Part shown: positions 7,161 to 13,694 of the stretch, piece after piece
How the letters are laid out: each line of letters begins with the position of its first letter
Position numbering within the stretch: position 1 is the stretch's first letter
Assembly (NCBI GenBank): GCA_903933395.1
Contig: CAIZKA010000399.1
Span: 1-13,694 of the forward strand
DNA length: 13,694 nucleotides
Direction: 5' to 3'
DNA from: an uncultured beta proteobacterium
GTDB taxonomy: Bacteria; Pseudomonadota; Gammaproteobacteria; Burkholderiales; Rhodocyclaceae
Notes under the pieces: generated by a model
What the model was told of the DNA's origin: nothing
What the model saw: the letters and a program-made list of their open reading frames with translations, nothing else
Databases searched by the model: none
Made by a program: the position numbers and the translations under genes

Positions 7161-9143
7161 GAAGCCGATGATGGCCTGATCGACGGCCAGGCTTTCGCCA
7201 GGCTGGGCCAGCAGTTTTTCCACCACGCAGTCGCGCTCGGCCTTGAGCACGTTCTCCATTTTCATGGCTTCGATCTTGGCCAGCACCTCGCCGGCCTTGA
7301 CCTCCTGACCGACCTTGACGGCAACCTGCGTTAGCAGCCCCGGCATCGGCGAGAGCAGGAACTTCGACATGTCGGGCGCCGCCTTCACCGGCATCAGCGC
7401 CAGCAGGTCGGCCGCATGCGCGCTCATCACCTGCACGTCGGCCTGTACGCCCCAGTGGAACAGGCGATACACCGAACCGCGGCGCTCGACCTGCATGCAG
7501 ATCTGCTGGCCGTTGAGCGTGCCGCGATAGAGGATGTCGCCGAACTGCCAGTGCGAGCGGATCGCGTAATTGCCGCCGGCAAGCCGGACGTCCCAGCCAC
7601 CCTCGGTCGGGGTGATGGTGGCCGGATGCCGCTCGCCGTTGAACAGCACCACGTACTCGCTGCCCGGCTTGTACTCGTGGCCTGGCATCTGCCCGGTGAT
7701 GGTGGCGTTGCGCGCCAGGTACTGGCGATGAATCGCCCCGGCGGTGGCGACCAGCATCAGCGGATCGTCGTGCGGCACGTCGACGGCATTGAAGCCCTTG
7801 GGATACTGGTCGGCGATCAGGCCGGTGTTGAAGTTGCCCGAGGTGAAGCGCGGATGCTGCATCAGCGCCGCCTGGAAGGAAATGTTGCAGGCCACGCCGC
7901 GGATCACGAACTCGTTCAGGGCATCCCTCATGCGGGCGATGGCCTGGTCGCGCGAGGCCGCATGGACGATCAGCTTGGCGATCATCGAGTCGTAGAACAT
8001 CGAGATTTCGCCGCCCTCATAAACGCCGGTATCGACGCGCACACCGTTTTCCGCAGGCGGCGGCACGTACTTGACCAGACGCCCGGTGGACGGCAGGAAA
8101 CCGCGGAAGGGATCCTCGGCATTGATCCGGCATTCCATGGCCCAGCCGTTGATCTTCAAATCGGCCTGCTTGAAGGCCAGCTTCTCCCCGGCAGCGACGC
8201 GGATCATCTGCTCCACCAGATCCAAGCCCGTGATGAGTTCCGTCACCGGATGCTCGACCTGCAGCCGGGTGTTCATTTCGAGGAAGTAGAAGCTCTTGTC
8301 CTTGCCGCCGACGACGAACTCGACCGTGCCGGCCGACTGGTAATTGACCGCCTTGGCCAGCGCCACGGCCTGTTCGCCCATGGCCTTGCGCGTCGCTGCG
8401 TCGAGGAAGGGGCTGGGCGCCTCCTCGATCACCTTCTGGTGCCGGCGCTGGATCGAGCACTCGCGCTCGTGCAGGTAGAGCGTGTTGCCGTGCGCGTCGC
8501 CGAGCACCTGTATCTCGATGTGCCGCGGTTCCTCGATATATTTCTCGATGAAGATGCGATCGTCGCCGAAGGCGTTCTTGGCCTCGGTCTTGCAGGCCGC
8601 AAAACCCTCGGCGGCTTCCTGGTCGTTGAAGGCGACGCGCAGGCCCTTGCCGCCGCCGCCGGCCGAAGCCTTGATCATCACCGGGTAGCCGATGTCCTTC
8701 GCGATCCCGACCGCCTGCTCGGGCGTGTCGATGGCGTCGTTGTAGCCGGGTATGACATTGACCTGGGCTTTCAGCGCCAGCTTCTTCGAGGCGATCTTGT
8801 CGCCCATCTGCTCGACCGAGTAGTGCTTCGGCCCGATGAAGATGATGCCCTCCTCCTCCAGCCGGCGCGAAAAGGTCGCGTTCTCGGAAAGGAAGCCGTA
8901 GCCGGGATGCACCGCCTCGGCGCCCGTCTGCTTGCAGGCGGCGATGATCTTGTCCATCGACAGGTAGGATTCCTTCGACGGCGGCGGCCCGATGCAGACC
9001 GACTCGTCGGCCATGGTCACGTGCATCGCATCCTTGTCCGCCTCGGAATATACGGCGACAGTCTTGATGCCCATCTTGCGGGCGGTCTTGATCACTCGGC
9101 AAGCGATCTCGCCACGGTTTGCAATCAGTATTTTTTTGAACAT
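7155..9143 (-). CDS. pccA: Propionyl-CoA carboxylase alpha subunit (biotin carboxylase + biotin carrier)
   Basis: A 662-residue protein of usual PccA length. It carries out ATP-dependent carboxylation of biotin and holds the biotin itself. The biotin carboxylase part starts KKILIANRGEIACRV. It has the ATP-grasp glycine loop KASAGGGGKGLR (about 158-169), HERECSIQRRHQK (225-237) and the active-site EMNTRLQVEHP (289-299). A middle linker region (about 460-590) should contact the beta subunit. The C-terminal biotinyl domain carries EAMKMEN with acceptor Lys628 (7260-7262). ATG at 9143 has GAGGA upstream at good spacing. It is the last gene of the minus-strand operon, separated from pccB by a 144-bp gap mostly filled by a palindromic repeat, and is followed immediately by the bidirectional terminator. 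On sequence alone it could be another acyl-CoA carboxylase; the mutase and MeaB neighbours argue for propionyl-CoA. Confidence 0.95.
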   Translation of the reverse strand: MFKKILIANRGEIACRVIKTARKMGIKTVAVYSEADKDAMHVTMADESVCIGPPPSKESYLSMDKIIAACKQTGAEAVHPGYGFLSENATFSRRLEEEGIIFIGPKHYSVEQMGDKIASKKLALKAQVNVIPGYNDAIDTPEQAVGIAKDIGYPVMIKASAGGGGKGLRVAFNDQEAAEGFAACKTEAKNAFGDDRIFIEKYIEEPRHIEIQVLGDAHGNTLYLHERECSIQRRHQKVIEEAPSPFLDAATRKAMGEQAVALAKAVNYQSAGTVEFVVGGKDKSFYFLEMNTRLQVEHPVTELITGLDLVEQMIRVAAGEKLAFKQADLKINGWAMECRINAEDPFRGFLPSTGRLVKYVPPPAENGVRVDTGVYEGGEISMFYDSMIAKLIVHAASRDQAIARMRDALNEFVIRGVACNISFQAALMQHPRFTSGNFNTGLIADQYPKGFNAVDVPHDDPLMLVATAGAIHRQYLARNATITGQMPGHEYKPGSEYVVLFNGERHPATITPTEGGWDVRLAGGNYAIRSHWQFGDILYRGTLNGQQICMQVERRGSVYRLFHWGVQADVQVMSAHAADLLALMPVKAAPDMSKFLLSPMPGLLTQVAVKVGQEVKAGEVLAKIEAMKMENVLKAERDCVVEKLLAQPGESLAVDQAIIGFK

Positions 9144-9171
9144 GCTATGTCCTCAATTCAAAGAGAGGCTA

Positions 9172-9287
9172 TGAACGATTTTGCGCGTGGAGAGCGAGGC
9201 AGCCAGGAGTCCGCGACGAGGCAGTGCTGTAGCACGGCGAGGAGCGGACGACGCAGCGAACGAAGCTATCCACGATGCAAAACTCGT

Positions 9288-9290
<3 letters not shown>
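9172..9290. repeat. Imperfect ~119-bp palindrome (REP/MITE-like) in the pccB-pccA gap
   Basis: The ends are inverted copies: the plus strand from 9172 reads TGAACGATTTTGCGCGTGG and the minus strand from 9290 reads TGAACGAGTTTTGCATCGTG, continuing as GAGAGC against GATAGC. Further in, GTCCGC (9209-9214) pairs with GCGGAC (9244-9249), and the tip GTGCT/AGCAC (9224-9228/9231-9235) closes a two-base loop. The poorly paired sections are 9196-9208 with 9250-9264. The pccB stop TGA (9288-9290) is the first triplet of one arm, while the pccA ribosome site lies outside the other arm. There is no transposase. A dispersed repeat, a remnant of one, or an RNA structure tuning pccA expression are all possible. 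Confidence 0.75.
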
Positions 9291-10823
<1,533 letters not shown>

Positions 10824-10853
10824 GGTCGCTTCTCCCGAAAAACTGCGAATGTT

Positions 10854-11867
10854 TCATTCTTGTTGCCCGATTAGTTCAAGCAGGCGCCGCGCCGCCGCTG
10901 TCGGCGCGATGCTGCCCGCTTCCACTGCCGCTGCAGTGGCAGTCAATGTCTCGCGCACCGCCGGGTGGCGGCGGAAGCCCTCGCGCAGGCCACTATCCAC
11001 CAGTTGCCACATCCAGGCCAGGGCCTGATGGCGGCGGCGCGCGGCAAACTCGCCGCTGGCGCCCAGCGTGTCGCGGAATTTTTCCAGTACCTTCCAGAAC
11101 TCCTTGAGTCCGTCCTTGCGCACGGCGGAAAGCGTCAGCACCGGTGGCAACCAGTTGGGCGAGGCCGGATGCAGCATGGACAAGGCTGAACGCATCTGAG
11201 CCGCCGCGAGCTGTGCCGCCACCGGATCGATGTCGGCCTTGTTGAAAACAACCAGGTCCGCCAGTTCCATGATGCCCTTCTTGATCGCCTGCAGGTCGTC
11301 GCCGGCATTCGGCAACTGCAGCAGCACGAAGCAGTCGGTCATGCCGGCTACGGCGGTTTCGGACTGTCCGACGCCGACCGTCTCGACGATGATGACGTCA
11401 TGGCCGGCCGCCTCGCACAACAGCAGCGCCTCGCGCGTGTGCTCGGCGACACCGCCGAGGCTGCCCGACGAGGGCGTCGGCCGGATGAAGGCTTCCTCGC
11501 GCTGCGAGAGCAATTCCATGCGCGTCTTGTCGCCGAGTATCGAGCCGCCATGCACGGTCGACGAGGGATCGACGGCAAGTACCGCGACGCGGTGGCCGCG
11601 CTCGATCAGGAACATGCCAAGCGCCTCGATGAAGGTCGACTTGCCGACTCCCGGCACACCCGAGATGCCGATGCGCAACGAGCGGCCGCTGTGCGGCAGC
11701 AGGACGCCGAGCAGGGTCTGGGCCCTCTGCCGATGGTCGGGTCGCGTCGATTCGACCAGGGTGATGGCCTTCGCCAGCGCGCGCCGGTTGGCAGCCAGCA
11801 AGCCTTCGACCAGCGTTGCGTCCCGTGGGTCCATCGCGGACTGGCCCATTTCGGGCATCGGCTGCAT
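10854..11867 (-). CDS. meaB: MeaB/ArgK-type G3E GTPase, methylmalonyl-CoA mutase chaperone
   Basis: A 337-residue P-loop GTPase. It has Walker A GVPGVGKST (residues 70-78), AVDPSS (99-103) and VETVGVGQSE (161-170) as switch/Walker B regions, and the guanine-specificity motif NKAD (209-212). These are diagnostic of MeaB/MMAA proteins, which bind methylmalonyl-CoA mutase, gate adenosylcobalamin loading and prevent its inactivation. The old name ArgK (arginine-transport kinase) is a misannotation lineage. The ATG at 11867 lies eight bases after the mutase stop, which suggests translational coupling, with only a weak CCGG-type ribosome site. In-frame ATGs at residues 4, 7 and 12 are possible starts, and MDPRDATLVEG at residue 12 also looks natural. 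The adjacent mutase gene is strong support for the role. Confidence 0.93.
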   Translation of the reverse strand: MQPMPEMGQSAMDPRDATLVEGLLAANRRALAKAITLVESTRPDHRQRAQTLLGVLLPHSGRSLRIGISGVPGVGKSTFIEALGMFLIERGHRVAVLAVDPSSTVHGGSILGDKTRMELLSQREEAFIRPTPSSGSLGGVAEHTREALLLCEAAGHDVIIVETVGVGQSETAVAGMTDCFVLLQLPNAGDDLQAIKKGIMELADLVVFNKADIDPVAAQLAAAQMRSALSMLHPASPNWLPPVLTLSAVRKDGLKEFWKVLEKFRDTLGASGEFAARRRHQALAWMWQLVDSGLREGFRRHPAVRETLTATAAAVEAGSIAPTAAARRLLELIGQQE

Positions 11868-11875
11868 CGTCCGGA

Positions 11876-13694
11876 TCAGGCGCTGGCCGGCAGGTGGGCG
11901 GCGCGGATGGCACGCAGCACTTCATGGGCGCACTGCGGGATCGGCGTGCCGGGACCGAAGATGCCGGCGGCGCCGTCCTTGTACAACTGATCGTAGTCCT
12001 GTGCCGGAATCACACCGCCGACGAAGACCACGATGTCGTTGGCGCCCTGGCTGCGCAATGCCTTGATCAGCGCCGGCACCAGCGTCTTGTGGCCCGCCGC
12101 AAGCGTGGAAACGCCGACGGCGTGGACGTCATTCTCGATGGCCTGGCGCGCCGCTTCCTCAGGTGTCTGGAACAGGGGGCCGACATCGACGTCGAAGCCG
12201 AGATCGGCGAAGGCCGTGGCCACCACCTTGGCGCCCCGGTCGTGACCATCCTGTCCCAGCTTGGCGATCATGATGCGCGGCCGGCGCCCTTCGGCAGCGG
12301 CGAAATTGTCGATCAGGTCGCGGATTTCCTTCATGGTGCCATCATTGCCGAAAGCTGCACTATAGACTCCGGACACGGTCTGGTTGGTGGCGCGGTGGCG
12401 ACCGTAGACGGCCTCCAGCGCATCAGATATTTCGCCGACTGTAGCACGCAGGCGGCTGGCCTTGATCGCCAGGTCGAGCAGGTTGCCCTTGCCTGTTTTC
12501 GCGGCGTCGGTCAGCGCCGCCAGCGCCGCCGTCACCGCTGCGCTGTCGCGGGTTTCACGGATTTTCTTCAGGCGCTTAATCTGGCCGTCGCGCACGGCGT
12601 GGTTGTCGACGTCGAGTGTGTCGATCGCCGCTTCTTCCTTGAGCCTGTACTTGTTTACCCCGACGATGACGTCCTGGCCGGAGTCGATGCGCGCCTGCTT
12701 CTGCGCGGAGCAGGTCTCGATCTGCAGCTTGGCCCAGCCGCTTTGCACGGCCTGGGTCATGCCGCCCATCTTGTCCACGTCTTCGATGATCCTCCAGGCT
12801 TCGTCGGCGATGTCCTGGGTCAGCTTCTCCATCATGTAACTGCCGGCCCAGGGGTCGATGACGCTGGTGATGTGCGTCTCTTCCTGGATGATGAGCTGGG
12901 TGTTGCGGGCGATGCGCGAGGAGAATTCGGTCGGCAGCGCGATGGCCTCGTCGAGCGAATTGGTGTGCAGGCTTTGCGTGCCGCCGAACACCGCGGCCAT
13001 GGCTTCGATGGTGGTACGCACGACATTGTTGTAGGGGTCCTGCTCGGTCAGCGACCAGCCCGAGGTCTGGCAGTGGGTGCGCAACATTAGCGACTTGGGG
13101 TTCTTCGGCTTGAACTCGTTCATGATGCGCCACCACAGGAGGCGCGCGGCGCGCATCTTGGCGATCTCGAGGTAGAAGTTCATGCCGATCGCCCAGAAGA
13201 ACGACAGCCGGCCGGCGAAGGCGTCGACGTCCATGCCCGAGGCGAGCGCCGTTTTCACGTACTCGCGGCCGTCGGCAAGAGTGAAGGCGAGTTCCAGCGC
13301 CTGGGTCGCGCCGGCTTCCTGCATGTGATAGCCGGAGATCGATATCGAATTGAACTTCGGCATGTTCTGCGCGGTGTAGCCGATGATGTCGGCGATGATG
13401 CGCATCGAGGGCTCGGGCGGGTAGATGTAGGTGTTGCGGACCATGAACTCCTTGAGGATGTCGTTCTGGATCGTCCCCGAAAGCTGTTCCTGCATTACAC
13501 CCTGCTCCTCGGCCGCCACCACGTATCCGGCGAGGATCGGCAGCACGGCGCCGTTCATGGTCATCGACACCGAGACCTTGTCCAGCGGAATGCCGTCGAA
13601 CAGTATCTTCATGTCCTCGACGGAATCGATCGCCACGCCGGCCTTGCCGACGTCGCCCGTGACGCGCGGATGGTCTGAGTCGTAGCCGCGATGG
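11876..13694 (-). CDS. scpA: Methylmalonyl-CoA mutase large subunit, N-terminus cut by window edge
   Basis: The frame stays open to the right edge. The 605 C-terminal residues are visible and roughly 100-130 are missing compared with the usual 700-740. The apparent start at 13636 is an internal Val codon: the preceding residues, [17 protein letters not shown], are conserved mutase sequence. The substrate-binding TIM barrel includes [11 protein letters not shown] and [10 protein letters not shown], whose His (13325-13327) corresponds to catalytic His244 of the Propionibacterium enzyme. The C-terminal B12 domain has GQDGHDRG with the cobalt-ligand His at 12242-12244, VSTLAAGH and VFVGGVIP. It interconverts (R)-methylmalonyl-CoA and succinyl-CoA using adenosylcobalamin. 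Having barrel and B12 domain in one chain with no second subunit next to it (on the visible side) fits the homodimeric form. It is the first visible gene of the operon; its promoter is off-window. PEPS rather than ICM-type motifs favours methylmalonyl-CoA over isobutyryl-CoA. Confidence 0.95.
   Translation of the reverse strand, partial: HRGYDSDHPRVTGDVGKAGVAIDSVEDMKILFDGIPLDKVSVSMTMNGAVLPILAGYVVAAEEQGVMQEQLSGTIQNDILKEFMVRNTYIYPPEPSMRIIADIIGYTAQNMPKFNSISISGYHMQEAGATQALELAFTLADGREYVKTALASGMDVDAFAGRLSFFWAIGMNFYLEIAKMRAARLLWWRIMNEFKPKNPKSLMLRTHCQTSGWSLTEQDPYNNVVRTTIEAMAAVFGGTQSLHTNSLDEAIALPTEFSSRIARNTQLIIQEETHITSVIDPWAGSYMMEKLTQDIADEAWRIIEDVDKMGGMTQAVQSGWAKLQIETCSAQKQARIDSGQDVIVGVNKYRLKEEAAIDTLDVDNHAVRDGQIKRLKKIRETRDSAAVTAALAALTDAAKTGKGNLLDLAIKASRLRATVGEISDALEAVYGRHRATNQTVSGVYSAAFGNDGTMKEIRDLIDNFAAAEGRRPRIMIAKLGQDGHDRGAKVVATAFADLGFDVDVGPLFQTPEEAARQAIENDVHAVGVSTLAAGHKTLVPALIKALRSQGANDIVVFVGGVIPAQDYDQLYKDGAAGIFGPGTPIPQCAHEVLRAIRAAHLPASA

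Noticed and set aside
11816..13090. A 424-codon plus-strand frame antisense to the mutase gene.
   Set aside because: It is the mirror of a conserved B12 enzyme in high-GC DNA, of the same biased composition as the other antisense frames, with no recognisable motif.
13577..13694. Reading 13636 as the true start of the mutase gene.
   Set aside because: The codon there is GTG inside a conserved mutase block, and the same frame continues with conserved residues to the window edge.

Overview
The window is a high-GC, densely coded stretch of a proteobacterial chromosome, most likely a betaproteobacterium of Rhodocyclales type. That placement is an inference from protein character and gene content; no rRNA or other marker is present. 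It holds eight protein-coding genes, two of them cut by the window edges. I found no tRNA, rRNA, CRISPR array, transposase or phage gene.

Left part (1-4714). The 3' end of a large ChpA/PilL-type chemosensory hybrid histidine kinase (Hpt, kinase core, CheW, REC) enters from the left edge. It is followed 30 bp later by a small VOC-fold gene resembling methylmalonyl-CoA epimerase. Facing them is a 7TM-DISM diguanylate cyclase with intact GGDEF and inhibitory-site motifs. Its best start is a GTG at 4590, not the upstream ATG at 4665.

Middle (4591-7160). A short divergent intergenic region carries a TAGAAT -10-like hexamer on each strand. From it an Old Yellow Enzyme-family ene-reductase gene runs rightward and is coupled, by a 4-base TTGA overlap, to an OprB-type outer-membrane porin gene. 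A strong GC-rich hairpin with T-rich flanks on both sides ends this pair and also the convergent operon from the right.

Right part (7155-13694, minus strand). This is a methylmalonyl-CoA pathway operon, transcribed in the order methylmalonyl-CoA mutase (cut at its N-terminus by the window edge), MeaB GTPase, propionyl-CoA carboxylase beta subunit, propionyl-CoA carboxylase alpha subunit. Together they interconvert propionyl-CoA and succinyl-CoA, with MeaB protecting or reloading the B12 mutase. The epimerase step is not in the operon, but the VOC gene at 2260 is a plausible candidate.

The most notable non-coding structure is an imperfect palindrome of about 119 bp (9172-9290) filling the pccB-pccA gap. 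Its outer end includes the pccB stop codon. It looks like a REP/MITE-like repeat or a structured intercistronic RNA. Otherwise this is conventional metabolism and signalling; I see no convincing undescribed multi-gene system.
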